Shown: positions 15,575 through 23,994 of the stretch, piece by piece
Position numbering within the stretch: position 1 is the stretch's first letter
Layout: every line of letters begins with the position of its first letter
Assembly (NCBI GenBank): GCA_022791945.1
Contig: JAAVZY010000033.1
Span: 1-52,371 of the forward strand
DNA length: 52,371 bases
Source: Oscillospiraceae bacterium
GTDB taxonomy: Bacteria; Bacillota; Clostridia; Oscillospirales; Ruminococcaceae
Direction: 5' to 3'
Position numbers and translations under genes: made by a program
Notes under the pieces: model-generated
Databases searched by the model: none
The model's input: only the letters and a program-made list of their open reading frames with translations
What the model was told of the DNA's origin: nothing

Positions 15575-16244
15575 GAGGGCCGCGAGAGCTCTGCTCAAGG
15601 GTCAAAGCCTGCGGCTTTGACCCTGCGCGCCTCTCGCCAAGGGGATTAAATCCCCTTGGAACCCGTAATTTTTGGGGGTGGGGGTGGGGACGGGCGCTTG
15701 CGCCCGCCCCCACCTACCTCGCTGGTACTCCCTGCCTCGCTAGTGCTCTCCACAAAGAGGATCGCCCTCCTACCCATTTTTTCGTAAAGAAAAAATTCAG
15801 CCCTACAGGCGGCGCAGAGGCTGCGACGCAGAAAGTCCCGAGCGTGTTCTGTTACGCTCATACTCTCTGCGGAGGGGGAACACTGTGCTACGCTCGGAAT
15901 CCTTCCACCACCGCTGGCCCTCCGGGCCAGCGGTGGTCCCCCTCCCTTTAACAAGGGAGGCAAGGGGGTTCTGCACCGTACAGAGTTTGCACGCACCCCC
16001 TGTGCGGCGCAGAAAGTACCCCGCACACAGGAGGGAGCTTTTTTCTTTACGAAAAAAGCGTACTGCGGGAATCAGACTCTCTGCGTGGCAGGAGGCCGGA
16101 AGTCTGTGCAGACTTGCCCCCCACCCCCTTTTCCGCCCCTAAAAAAGCCCTTCCAATAATGGGATTCCAAAGGGACGCGTCCACGATGCGCCGCCAGCGG
16201 CGCAGCGCAGAGACGCGAGACAGAGTCTCGCGGCCTTGCCCTTC
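15575..16244. repeat. mosaic hairpin repeat, copy D (full length with nested hairpin, about 670 bp)
   Basis: Left end GGGCCGCGAGAGCTCTGCTC. The expected terminal hairpin is split by an extra hairpin, GGTCAAAGCC/GGCTTTGACC, before the closing CTCTCGC. Then CCAAGGGG/CCCCTTGG, GGGGGTGGGGGTGGGG, a GGGCGC/GCGCCC hairpin, CATTTTTTCGTAAAGAAAAA, AAGTCCCGAGCG, the central hairpin CCACCGCTGGCCC/GGGCCAGCGGTGG, AGCTTTTTTCTTTACGAAAA, GCGTGGCAGGAG, ACCCCCTTTTCCGCCCC, GATGCGCCGC/GCGGCGCA, GCGAGAC/GTCTCGC and GGCCTTGCCC. It fills the gap between the secreted repeat gene and ackA. Confidence 0.85.
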
Positions 16245-16338
16245 GGCTGTGACCACAGCCTCTGGGGCAATACATATTTGTCAATGGATCAATCCGGCGG
16301 CCTTGCCGGGGCCGCACTGAAAGGAATCGTGGAAGACA

Positions 16339-17535
16339 ATGAAAATCTTGGTTATCAACGCAGGCAGTTCCTCTCTGAAATACCAGCTCATTGACATGGA
16401 CAATCAGAACGTTATCGCCAAGGGCAACTGTGAGCGCATCGGCGTGGACGGTTTGATTACCCACAAGTTCGCGGATCGCTCCCTCCAGTACGAGGTGCCC
16501 TTCCCCACCCATAAGGAAGCCTTTATGGAGGTGGTCAAGGCCCTGACCTCCGGCGAGGGCAAGGTGATCGGCGATGTGTCTGAGATCTCTGCCGTAGGCC
16601 ACCGGGTCCTGCACGGCAGCGAGGTCTATAAGGTTTCCACCCTCATTACCGAGAAGGTGATTGACGACATTGAGTCCTTCTCCGAGCTGGGCCCCCTCCA
16701 CAATCCTCCCCAGGCGGCGGCCATGCAGGCCTGCCGGACCGTGTTCGGGCCGGATACCCCTATGGTGGCTGTATTTGACACCTCCTTCCACCAGACCATG
16801 CCGGAAAAGGCGTATATGTACGGCATCCCCTATGAGTATTATGAGAAGTATCATATCCGCAAGTACGGCTTCCACGGTACCAGCCACCGGTACGTGAGCC
16901 AGCACTACCTGGAAATGCGGGGCCTGAAGCCCGAGGGCACCAAGCTTGTGGTCTGCCATCTGGGCAACGGCTCCTCCATCACAGCTGTCAAGGACGGAAA
17001 GTGCATGGATACCTCCATGGGCTTCACCCCGCTGGACGGCATCCTCATGGGCACCCGCTCCGGCGCGGTGGATCCCTCCGTGGTGCTTTACCTGGAGAAC
17101 AAGGAGAATCTCTCTGCTGATCAGATGAATGATATTCTCAATAAGAAATCCGGCTTCCTGGGCGTTTCGGAGCTGTCCTCCGACGCGCGGGATCTGGTGA
17201 ACGCCTCCCATGAGGGCAACAAGCTGGCCAAGCTGGCTTGCGACATGGTCCGCTATGAGATTAAGAAGTTCATCGGCGCTTACGCCGCCGCTATGGGCGG
17301 GCTGGACGCGGTGCTGTTCACCGGCGGCATCGGCGAGAACTCCGGCGAGCTCCGGGCAGAGGTCTGCGAGGAGCTGGAGTTCATGGGCATCCAGCTGGAC
17401 GAAAAGGAGAACGATTACAACACCGGAAGCGATCACAAGATCTCCGTTCCGGGCCAGAAGGTAGAGGTGTGGGTCATCCCCACCAACGAGGAGCTGGCCA
17501 TCGCGCTGGACACCAAGGCGATCATTGAGGGCTAG
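16339..17535 (+). CDS. ackA: acetate kinase
   Basis: 398 residues, the family length. N-terminal MKILVINAGSSSLKYQLIDM (phosphate/ADP-binding), GFHGTSHRYVSQ, VCHLGNGSSITAV and GGIGENSGELR are all family signatures. It converts acetyl phosphate + ADP to acetate + ATP, the last step of acetate fermentation. A weak AAAGGAATCG precedes the ATG. The usual partner pta is not adjacent; the preceding gene is across repeat D. No clear promoter was found in 16245-16338, where only a GGCTGTG/CACAGCC hairpin stands out, so transcription may begin inside repeat D. Confidence 0.97.
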   Translation: MKILVINAGSSSLKYQLIDMDNQNVIAKGNCERIGVDGLITHKFADRSLQYEVPFPTHKEAFMEVVKALTSGEGKVIGDVSEISAVGHRVLHGSEVYKVSTLITEKVIDDIESFSELGPLHNPPQAAAMQACRTVFGPDTPMVAVFDTSFHQTMPEKAYMYGIPYEYYEKYHIRKYGFHGTSHRYVSQHYLEMRGLKPEGTKLVVCHLGNGSSITAVKDGKCMDTSMGFTPLDGILMGTRSGAVDPSVVLYLENKENLSADQMNDILNKKSGFLGVSELSSDARDLVNASHEGNKLAKLACDMVRYEIKKFIGAYAAAMGGLDAVLFTGGIGENSGELRAEVCEELEFMGIQLDEKENDYNTGSDHKISVPGQKVEVWVIPTNEELAIALDTKAIIEG

Positions 17536-17557
17536 GCTTCAGCCTCCCTTCTGCGGC

Positions 17558-17590
17558 GCGCCCCCGTCCCAACAACGGGGGCGCTGCCTT
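17558..17590 (+). terminator. probable ackA terminator
   Basis: GCGCCCCCGT/ACGGGGGCGC hairpin followed by a weak CTGCCTTTG tail. A second hairpin with long T/A arms, GCTTTTTTCC/GGAAAAAAGC (17608-17629), follows and may help. Confidence 0.6.
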
Positions 17591-17698
17591 TGATCGGCCG
17601 CCTGACCGCTTTTTTCCAAGGAAAAAAGCCTGGACGCGCAGAATCTGACCGGGCGTGCCGGGAGTTTGATAGCTGCTACAGAAAGGAAGGCTGCGGAA

Positions 17699-18328
17699 AT
17701 GGACGCTGCAATGCCAAGCATTCGGGAGCAGAAGCTCCGGGAAAACCGCAGGGCCTATGAAACCGCCTGCACCCTCTTCGGAGGCTCGCCCCGGGTCCTC
17801 CGCTACTACGATCAGCCCAATGAGCTCAGCATGGATCTGCTCACTGTGGAGGACGCCCCTGCGCCCGGCCTGATCTCCTATTCCACCCTGGGGCTGCTCC
17901 ACGCTCCGGCGGGGCGGCGGCAGGACGGAAGGCCCCTCCGGTTCGAGCTGGCGGGCGTCTGTCCCCGGGAATACGAGTATTTCCCGGAGCTGCTCTGCCG
18001 ATGCGCCTTTGACATTATGAACGCCCGGTTCAGCTGCGGCCACGGCAGTATTTACCGGGACATGGTGCGGGCGTATTTGCCTGGCGCGCCCATGGAGCAT
18101 ATTCTGCTGGTGGAGAATCCGGACTTCTGGGGAGAACCCTTTCCTGCCCTGGAGCTGGCAGAAAAGCGGGTTCGGTGGCTGGGTGTGCTCCCTCTGTGGG
18201 AGCAGGAGGCCGCCCTGCTGGAAACAGAGGGGCCCCGGCTCCTGCTGGAGCGTCTCGGAAACTGCCGCCCCTGGGACTGGACCCGTCCGCCCCAGGCGCA
18301 CCCAAGCGTCAGGACAGCGAGGGAGTAA
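17699..18328 (+). CDS. suppressor-of-fused (SUFU) domain protein
   Basis: 209 residues from ATG 17699 (GAAAGGAAGG upstream). The central and C-terminal part fits the bacterial SUFU-like domain: GLISYSTLGLLHAPAGR, RFELAGVCPREYEYFPELLC, CGHGSIYRDMVRAYLPGAP, EHILLVENPDFWGE and VRWLGVLPLWEQEAALLETE. In bacteria such proteins are found alone or beside toxins as presumed immunity or binding proteins; no toxin is visible here. The stop codon overlaps the first bases of repeat E. Confidence 0.8.
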   Translation: MDAAMPSIREQKLRENRRAYETACTLFGGSPRVLRYYDQPNELSMDLLTVEDAPAPGLISYSTLGLLHAPAGRRQDGRPLRFELAGVCPREYEYFPELLCRCAFDIMNARFSCGHGSIYRDMVRAYLPGAPMEHILLVENPDFWGEPFPALELAEKRVRWLGVLPLWEQEAALLETEGPRLLLERLGNCRPWDWTRPPQAHPSVRTARE

Positions 18329-19076
18329 GGCCGCGAGACGCTGTCTCGCGTCTCTGCGCTGCGCCGCTAGCGGCGCAGCGGGGACGCATCCCCTTGGATT
18401 CCCGTCTTTTTAAGGGCGTAGAGGGGGGTTAAGTCTATACAGACTTGTTACGCCCTGCCTCGCTGGGGTCGATCGCCCGCCTGCCCATTTTTTCGTAAAG
18501 AAAAAATTCATCCTCATGTGCGGCGCAGAGACTGCGACGCAGAAAGTTTCGAGCGGGTTCTGTTACGCTCATGCTTTCTGCGGGATCAAACGCTGTGGGA
18601 CGCTCGGAATCCCCCAGTCAGGGCTACCGCCTGTCGGCGGCGGCATCCCTGCCATGCCTCTGACGTTCCGAAGGAACGTATGGGAGAGGGAACCGCCGCC
18701 GGACCGGAGGGACGGCGGTGGTGGAGGGATTCCCTCAGAGGCACAAAGTTTCTCGCTTGCACATACCGATCGGAAGATCGATCCCAGTCTGCGCAGGAAT
18801 CCCGATGCGGCGTAGGAAGTATCCCGCACGCAGGGTGGAGCTTTTTTCTTTACGAAAAAAGCGTACTGCGTGAATCAGACTCTCTGTGTGGCAGGAGCAA
18901 GGAAGTCTTGTACAGACCTGACCCCACCCCTTTTTCCGCCCTTAAAAAGGATGGGATTCCAAAGGGGCGCGCCCACGATGCGCCGCCAGCGGCGCATCCT
19001 AGGTGCGTCGTGAAACGACGCACCGCGGAGACTCGAGGGCAGAGCCCTCGAGGTCTTGCCCGACCACCACGCAGAG
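18327..19076. repeat. mosaic hairpin repeat, copy E (full length, about 750 bp, longest copy)
   Basis: TAAGGCCGCGAGAC end, GCGAGAC/GTCTCGC, TGCGCCGCTAGCGGCGCA palindrome, CATCCCCTTGGATTCCCGT, TTAAGTCTATACAGACTT, CATTTTTTCGTAAAGAAAAA, CGACGCAGAAAGTTTCGAGC, a long variable middle with GACGTTCCGAAGGAACGT and GCCGCCGGACC/GGACGGCGG hairpins, AGCTTTTTTCTTTACGAAAA, ACCCCTTTTTCCGCCC, GATGCGCCGC/GCGGCGCATC, GGTGCGTCGT/ACGACGCACC, CTCGAGGGC/GCCCTCGAG, GTCTTGCCC, CACGCAGAG. It separates two convergent genes. Confidence 0.85.
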
Positions 19077-19090
19077 ATCTCAGCGGCGGC

Positions 19091-19294
19091 TTATTCTAAG
19101 ATTTCGTTTCGCTTGCGGAAGAGCAGGGAGATGCACCAGATGGCTGCAATCCCGACGATTGTGTAGATGATCCGGGCGATGATGGAGCCCTGGCCGCCGC
19201 AGATCCAGGCCACCAAATCGAAGCCGAAGATCCCGATGGAGCCCCAGTTCAGCCCGCCGATAATCACCAGTATCAGCGCAATTCGATCCAGCAT
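19091..19294 (-). CDS. DUF378 family membrane protein
   Basis: 67 residues from ATG 19294 (AAAGGATG upstream). MLDRIALILVIIGGLNWGSI followed by GIFGFDLVAWICGG and a second hydrophobic helix (IIYTIVGIAAIWCISLLF) is the standard two-helix DUF378 layout, including the invariant GGLNWG motif. Small inner-membrane protein of unknown function. An upstream extension to ATG 19351 has no ribosome binding site and an unrelated charged sequence. Confidence 0.88.
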   Translation of the reverse strand: MLDRIALILVIIGGLNWGSIGIFGFDLVAWICGGQGSIIARIIYTIVGIAAIWCISLLFRKRNEILE

Positions 19295-19432
19295 CTTGCT
19301 TTCATCCTTTCCGCGCGCTCTCTTTTCGGGAGCGCCAGGGGTATTTCCCATCCTGAAAGGGATAGGATACAGGTTCAGTCTGCGCAGATTGGGCCGGAAT
19401 TATTCATATTCATAAAACACGGGAGGTTCCCT

Positions 19433-20107
19433 ATGAACGGTATGATCCCCTATCTGATAATGGCCGGAGCGGCAGTCCTGGCGGCGCTGATTCTGACCGG
19501 CGTGCTGCTGCTCCGCAAACAGAAGCTGCGGCGGCTGGGGGTGGAGGGCGAGCGGCAGGTCGCCGCGGTGCTCCGCCGGTTTGCGGCGATCCGCAGCTTT
19601 AAGGTAATGAACGACGTCTACCTGCCCCTCTATGATCAGACCACCCAGGTCGATCACATTCTGATCGGCTTTTTCGGCCTGCTGGTGGTGGAGACAAAAA
19701 GCTATTCCGGGGCTGTCTACGGGGAGCCGAAAAAGAAGGAATGGCTCCATGTCATCGGCTCTCAGCGGCACCGGTTCTACAACCCGGTGATGCAGAATCA
19801 GGGGCACATTGACTGTATCCGGCATCTGCTGGGGAAGGAAAACCTGTACAGCATCCAGATGGAAAGCCTGGTGGTGTTCACCCGGAAAAAGGCGGAGCTG
19901 TACCTGCCCAAGGGCGCGCCGGTGATCCGGCTTTCCCAGCTGAAAAGGTTCCTGCGCCAGCCCCGCTTTGCGGAGGACAAGGGCTATGATGTGGAAAAGA
20001 TATACGAGGCGCTGAAAAAGCATCAGGTCACGGACAAAAAGCGGATCGCCGCCCACGCTCAGAATGTGGAGGCCATCAAAAGCAGGGCCTCCGGGGAGAA
20101 AAAGTAG
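19433..20107 (+). CDS. NERD (nuclease-related domain) protein with N-terminal membrane anchor
   Basis: 224 residues after GGGAGG. One transmembrane helix (about residues 5-27, PYLIMAGAAVLAALILTGVL) is followed by the NERD domain: GVEGERQVAAVLRRF, VMNDVYLPLYDQTTQVDHIL, GFFGLLVVETKSYSGAVYGE. The D...E-x-K arrangement (VDHI...VVETK) matches the proposed nuclease active site. The C-terminus is basic and helical. The family is thought to act in DNA processing but is poorly tested. It is divergent from DUF378; about 140 bp separates their starts and no strong promoter was recognised in it. Confidence 0.85.
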   Translation: MNGMIPYLIMAGAAVLAALILTGVLLLRKQKLRRLGVEGERQVAAVLRRFAAIRSFKVMNDVYLPLYDQTTQVDHILIGFFGLLVVETKSYSGAVYGEPKKKEWLHVIGSQRHRFYNPVMQNQGHIDCIRHLLGKENLYSIQMESLVVFTRKKAELYLPKGAPVIRLSQLKRFLRQPRFAEDKGYDVEKIYEALKKHQVTDKKRIAAHAQNVEAIKSRASGEKK

Positions 20108-20139
20108 GCCCGAAAGCAGGAAAAATTCGTAAAAAGCCC

Positions 20140-20168
20140 TAGTCAAGGGCAAAAGTGTATGCTATAAT
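20140..20168 (+). promoter_or_regulatory. tig promoter (extended -10)
   Basis: TGC-TATAAT extended -10 (20160-20168), with TAGTCA at 17 nt as a weak -35. The leader to 20331 is about 155 nt and contains several GC hairpins, for example GGGAGC/GCTCCC and GGAGAGCGGCCGCTCTCC. No named riboswitch was recognised. Confidence 0.6.
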
Positions 20169-20331
20169 AAAGATTAACCGGATTTTTAGAAATACGCGCC
20201 CGCCGGGAGCAGACAGCTCCCGCGCAGCCTGGAGGACCTTGGGGGGCCTGTTCCCCTCAGGCCCTTCGGCCTGTCCGGAGAGCGGCCGCTCTCCCGGCGG
20301 AGCGGGAGTAAACAATATTGGAGGATAATCA

Positions 20332-21627
20332 ATGGCTTTGACTGAGACGAATAAAATCGAGACAAACAAGTTCGAGCTCACGGTGCAGGTGGGCCCCGAG
20401 GAATTTGAAAAGGCGCTGGAGCGCGCTTACCGCAAGAACGTGAAGCGGATCAACGTTCCCGGCTTCCGCAAGGGCAAGGCTCCCCGCAAAATGGTGGAGA
20501 AGCTCTACGGCGAAGGCGTTTTCTTCGAGGACGCCATCAACGAGCTCTATCCCGACGCCCTGGCTGACGCAATCAAGGAAGCCAAGCTGGAAGTGGTCGC
20601 GCGCCCCCAGGTGGAAGCCAGGGAAGTCGCTAAGGACAAGGGCTTTACCTTTGTCGCCACCTGCGTTGTGAAGCCTGAGGTCACCGTTGGGGAATATAAA
20701 GGCATAGAAGTGGAGAAAAAGGTCAAGACTGTTACTGACGAAGACGTAGCCAAGCGCATCGACGCCATGCGCGGCCGCAACGCCCGTCTCCTGGACATCA
20801 CCGATCGTCCCGCTCAGAAGGGCGATTCCGTGACCTTTGATTTTGACGGTTCCGTGGACGGCGTTCCCTTTGACGGGGGCAAGGCCGAGAAGTTCAATCT
20901 GGAGCTGGGCTCCGGCCAGTTCATTCCCGGCTTCGAGGAGCAGGTGGAGAATCACGCCATCGGCGAGGAGTTTGACGTGAACGTCACCTTCCCCGAGGAT
21001 TACCACGCCGAGGAGCTCAAGGGCAAGGCCGCTGTGTTCCGCTGCAAGATCCATGAGATCAAGGCCAAGGAGCTGCCGGAGCTGGACGACGAGTTCGCCA
21101 AGGACGTCAGCGAGTTTGACACCCTGGAGGAGCTCCGGAACGATATCCGGGGCAAGATGACCGAGCAGGCTGAAAAGGCCGCTGCCGATGGGGTGGAAAA
21201 CCAGCTCATTGACAAGGTGATCGAGGGGATGCAGGCTGAGATTCCCCAGGAAATGAACGAGGCCCGGATTGACGACATGGTGCGGGACTTCCAGTACCGG
21301 CTCCAGTCCCAGGGGCTGAACATCGACGCTTACCTTCAGTACACCGGCATGGATCCCGCCGCCTTCCGCCAGACCTTTGAGGAGCAGGCAAAGAAGCAGG
21401 TGAAAATCCGTCTGGCGCTGGAGAAGATCGTAGAGCTGGAGAACATTGTTCCCTCCGACGAGGATCTGGAGGAGGAGTACAAAAAGATCGCCGAGGGCTA
21501 CAAGATGAGCGCCGAGGAGATCAAGAAGGTCATTCCCCATGAGGACTTTGTGAAGGATATGTCCGTCAACAAGGCGATCGAGCTGATCAAAAACACCGCC
21601 AAGATCACCGAGACTACGGCAGAATAA
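20332..21627 (+). CDS. tig: trigger factor
   Basis: 431 residues, preceded by GGAGG. The ribosome-docking signature appears as PGFRKGKAPRKMVEKLYG (about residues 44-61). The middle is the FKBP-type prolyl isomerase domain (KGDSVTFDFDGSVDGVPFDG to SGQFIPGFEEQV). The C-terminal half is the helical chaperone domain. It binds nascent chains at the ribosome exit tunnel. Followed by clpP and clpX in the standard tig-clpP-clpX order. Confidence 0.97.
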   Translation: MALTETNKIETNKFELTVQVGPEEFEKALERAYRKNVKRINVPGFRKGKAPRKMVEKLYGEGVFFEDAINELYPDALADAIKEAKLEVVARPQVEAREVAKDKGFTFVATCVVKPEVTVGEYKGIEVEKKVKTVTDEDVAKRIDAMRGRNARLLDITDRPAQKGDSVTFDFDGSVDGVPFDGGKAEKFNLELGSGQFIPGFEEQVENHAIGEEFDVNVTFPEDYHAEELKGKAAVFRCKIHEIKAKELPELDDEFAKDVSEFDTLEELRNDIRGKMTEQAEKAAADGVENQLIDKVIEGMQAEIPQEMNEARIDDMVRDFQYRLQSQGLNIDAYLQYTGMDPAAFRQTFEEQAKKQVKIRLALEKIVELENIVPSDEDLEEEYKKIAEGYKMSAEEIKKVIPHEDFVKDMSVNKAIELIKNTAKITETTAE

Positions 21628-21637
21628 GTTCCCCTAT

Positions 21638-21669
21638 AATGTTTCGCCCGGGTTGCCGGGCGAAACATT
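21638..21669 (+). other. stable hairpin between tig and clpP
   Basis: AATGTTTCGCCCGG-GTTG-CCGGGCGAAACATT, perfectly paired but followed by GTGAC rather than a T-run. More likely an RNA processing or stability hairpin, or a weak terminator that sets the tig:clpP ratio. Confidence 0.55.
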
Positions 21670-21718
21670 GTGACATTAGGGCCTCCCGGCCCAAACAGGA
21701 AAGGAAGGTTTTGAACCT

Positions 21719-22321
21719 ATGGATTATGGATTTCGCGGCAGCAGCCTGGTGCCCTATGTAGTGGAGCAGACCAGCCGGGGCGAGCGTTCCTATGACATTT
21801 TTTCCCGGCTGCTCAACGACCGGATCATCATGCTCTGCGACGAGGTCAACATCACCACCGCCTCTCTGGTAGTGGCGCAGCTGCTCTACCTGGAGGGACA
21901 GGATCCCGATAAGGATATCAATCTCTACATCGACAGCCCCGGCGGAGAGATCACCTCCGGGCTGGCGATTTTCGATACCATGAACTTCGTCAAGTGCGAC
22001 GTGGCCACCACCTGCATCGGCATGTGCGCCTCCATGGGCGCTTTCCTGCTGACGGCGGGCGCCAAGGGCAAACGGTTCATCCTACCCAACGCGGAGGTGA
22101 TGATCCATCAGCCCAGCGGCGGAAGCCAGGGGCAGGCCAGCGACATTAAGATTCAGGCGGAGCACATCCTCCGCACCCGGGATCGGCTCAACCGGATCAT
22201 GGCTGAGCGCACCGGCCGGACCGTTGAGGAGATCGCCCGGGATACCGAGCGGGACAACTGGATGAGCGCTCAGGAGGCCCTGAGCTACGGCCTGGTGGAT
22301 AAGATCGTGGAGCATCACTAA
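21719..22321 (+). CDS. clpP: ATP-dependent Clp protease proteolytic subunit
   Basis: 200 residues. Catalytic triad visible: Ser105 in [10 protein letters not shown], His130 in [11 protein letters not shown] and Asp179 in TERDNWMS. The N-terminal [20 protein letters not shown] stretch is family-typical. Forms the tetradecameric chamber that works with ClpX from the next gene. GGAAGG lies upstream of the ATG. Confidence 0.97.
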   Translation: MDYGFRGSSLVPYVVEQTSRGERSYDIFSRLLNDRIIMLCDEVNITTASLVVAQLLYLEGQDPDKDINLYIDSPGGEITSGLAIFDTMNFVKCDVATTCIGMCASMGAFLLTAGAKGKRFILPNAEVMIHQPSGGSQGQASDIKIQAEHILRTRDRLNRIMAERTGRTVEEIARDTERDNWMSAQEALSYGLVDKIVEHH

Positions 22322-22324
22322 TAA

Positions 22325-22374
22325 GAGCCTGTTTCAGCTTTTCGGGCACAGCGCCCGGGCTCTGAAACAGGCTC
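22325..22374. repeat. GAGCCTGTT-family hairpin between clpP and clpX
   Basis: Outer arms GAGCCTGTTTCAG/CTGAAACAGGCTC (13 bp, perfect), inner CGGGC/GCCCG. Same outer arms as the hairpin at 4627-4693 with a different interior. It starts 4 nt after the clpP stop and ends 22 nt before the clpX ATG. Confidence 0.8.
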
Positions 22375-22396
22375 TCAGGAAACGGAGCTTTAGCTG

Positions 22397-23671
22397 ATGG
22401 CAAGCAATGATGAAAGAAAGTCCTCCCCTCCCTGCTGCAGCTTCTGCGGCAAGAGCGAGGACGAGGTATACCGCCTGCTGTTTTCCAACGGGGTGTTCAT
22501 CTGCGATGAGTGTGTGGCTTTGTGCTACCAGATGATCAGCGAGGATGAGGACTCCCAATACAATCCCCGGAATATGCGCCGGCGCAAGGTGAAGGAATTG
22601 ACCATCCTCAAGCCTGAGGAGATCAAGGCTGTGTTCGATCAGTATGTGATCGGCCAGGAGGAGGCCAAGCGGGAGCTGGCGGTGGCGGTTTACAACCACT
22701 ACAAGCGGATCCAATACACCGGCACTTTGGATGTGGAGCTGCAGAAGAGCAATATTCTGCTGCTGGGCCCCACCGGCGTGGGAAAGACCATGCTGGCCCA
22801 GACGCTGGCGAAGGTGCTGAACGTGCCCTTTGCCATTGCGGACGCCACCACCCTGACCGAAGCGGGCTATGTGGGCGACGACGTGGAGAATGTGCTGGTA
22901 CGCCTGCTCCAGGCGGCGGATTACGACGTGAGCGCCGCCGAGCGGGGCATTATCTATATTGACGAGATCGACAAGATCTCCCGGAAGTCGGAGAACACCT
23001 CCATCACCCGGGACGTATCCGGCGAGGGCGTTCAGCAGTCCCTGCTGAAGATCATCGAGGGCACGGTTTCCAACGTGCCGCCCCAGGGAGGCCGGAAGCA
23101 TCCTCATCAGGAGTTCATCCAGATTGACACCCGGAATATTCTCTTTATCTGCGGCGGCGCCTTTGACGGAATTGAGAAGATCATCTCCAGCCGGACGGAG
23201 AAGGGAACCCTGGGCTTTGGGGGAGAGGTTGTCTCCAAGGCAAAGGCCAACAAGAATATTATGAAGAAGGTCATTCCCCACGATCTGGTGAAGTACGGCT
23301 TGATCCCGGAGCTGGTAGGCCGGCTTCCGGTCATTGCGGTGCTGGAGGAGCTGGACGAGAAGATGCTCAAGCAGATTCTCACCGAGCCGAAGAATGCCTT
23401 TATCAAGCAGTATCAGGCGCTGTTCAAGCTGGACGGCGTGGATCTGGAGTTTACCGACGACGCTTACGCGGAGATTGCCAAAATGGCCATTGAGCGCAAA
23501 ACCGGAGCCCGGGGCCTGCGCGCGATCCTGGAGGGATGCCTCTCCGGCCTGATGTACAGTGTCCCCTCCCAGACGGACGTGAAAAAGGTGGTCATCAACG
23601 GCGAAGCCGTCCGCGGCACCGCTAAAGCCAAGCTGGTTATGAAACGCAAGCCCAAGGAGCTCCCCGCTTAG
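22397..23671 (+). CDS. clpX: ATP-dependent Clp protease ATP-binding subunit ClpX
   Basis: 424 residues. N-terminal zinc-binding domain with Cys14-x2-Cys17 (CSFC) and Cys36-x2-Cys39 (CDEC). AAA+ module with Walker A GPTGVGKT at 124-131, Walker [14 protein letters not shown], and the pore-loop region [12 protein letters not shown]. It unfolds substrates and feeds them into ClpP. Cotranscription with clpP is likely across the REP-like hairpin. Repeat F begins 13 bp after the stop codon. Confidence 0.97.
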   Translation: MASNDERKSSPPCCSFCGKSEDEVYRLLFSNGVFICDECVALCYQMISEDEDSQYNPRNMRRRKVKELTILKPEEIKAVFDQYVIGQEEAKRELAVAVYNHYKRIQYTGTLDVELQKSNILLLGPTGVGKTMLAQTLAKVLNVPFAIADATTLTEAGYVGDDVENVLVRLLQAADYDVSAAERGIIYIDEIDKISRKSENTSITRDVSGEGVQQSLLKIIEGTVSNVPPQGGRKHPHQEFIQIDTRNILFICGGAFDGIEKIISSRTEKGTLGFGGEVVSKAKANKNIMKKVIPHDLVKYGLIPELVGRLPVIAVLEELDEKMLKQILTEPKNAFIKQYQALFKLDGVDLEFTDDAYAEIAKMAIERKTGARGLRAILEGCLSGLMYSVPSQTDVKKVVINGEAVRGTAKAKLVMKRKPKELPA

Positions 23672-23683
23672 AGTTTGTTCGGA

Positions 23684-23910
23684 GGGGAAGACCTCGAGGG
23701 CTCTGCCCTCGAGCTTCCGCCAAGGGGATTAAATCCCCTTGGAACCTGTAATTTTTCAAGGGCTTTTTAAGGGCGGAAAAGCCCTTGAAAATAATGGGAA
23801 TCCCTTCCCGATGCGCCGCTGGCGACGCATCTCAGAATTCGGCGAATCCGAATTCCTAGGTGCGTCGTTTCACGACGCACCGCAGAGCGCGAGACAGCGT
23901 CTCGCGGCCT
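23684..23910. repeat. mosaic hairpin repeat, copy F (two ends without the core, about 227 bp)
   Basis: GGGGAAGACC, CTCGAGGGC/GCCCTCGAG, CCAAGGGG/CCCCTTGG, TAATTTTTCAAGGGC, GGGAATCCC, GATGCGCCGC/GCGACGCATC, GAATTCGG/CCGAATTC, GGTGCGTCGT/ACGACGCACC, GCGAGAC/GTCTCGC, CGGCC. Both termini are present but the T/A-rich core modules are missing, as expected for an internal deletion derivative. A GAGAGCGCGGGAGAA/TTCCGCGCTCTC hairpin with CTTTGTC follows (about 23917-23965) between the convergent genes. Confidence 0.8.
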
Positions 23911-23994
23911 GAATCACAGACAAAGAGAGCGCGGGAGAAAATCTTCCGCGCTCTCTTTGTCTGCCTCTCGCCGTACTTTGAACGGACACAGGTT

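Noticed and set aside
16072..17436. 454-codon minus-strand open frame opposite ackA
   Set aside because: Shadow of acetate kinase.
20170..20331. Riboswitch or T-box in the tig leader
   Set aside because: Hairpins are present but no conserved motif of a known riboswitch or T-box was seen.
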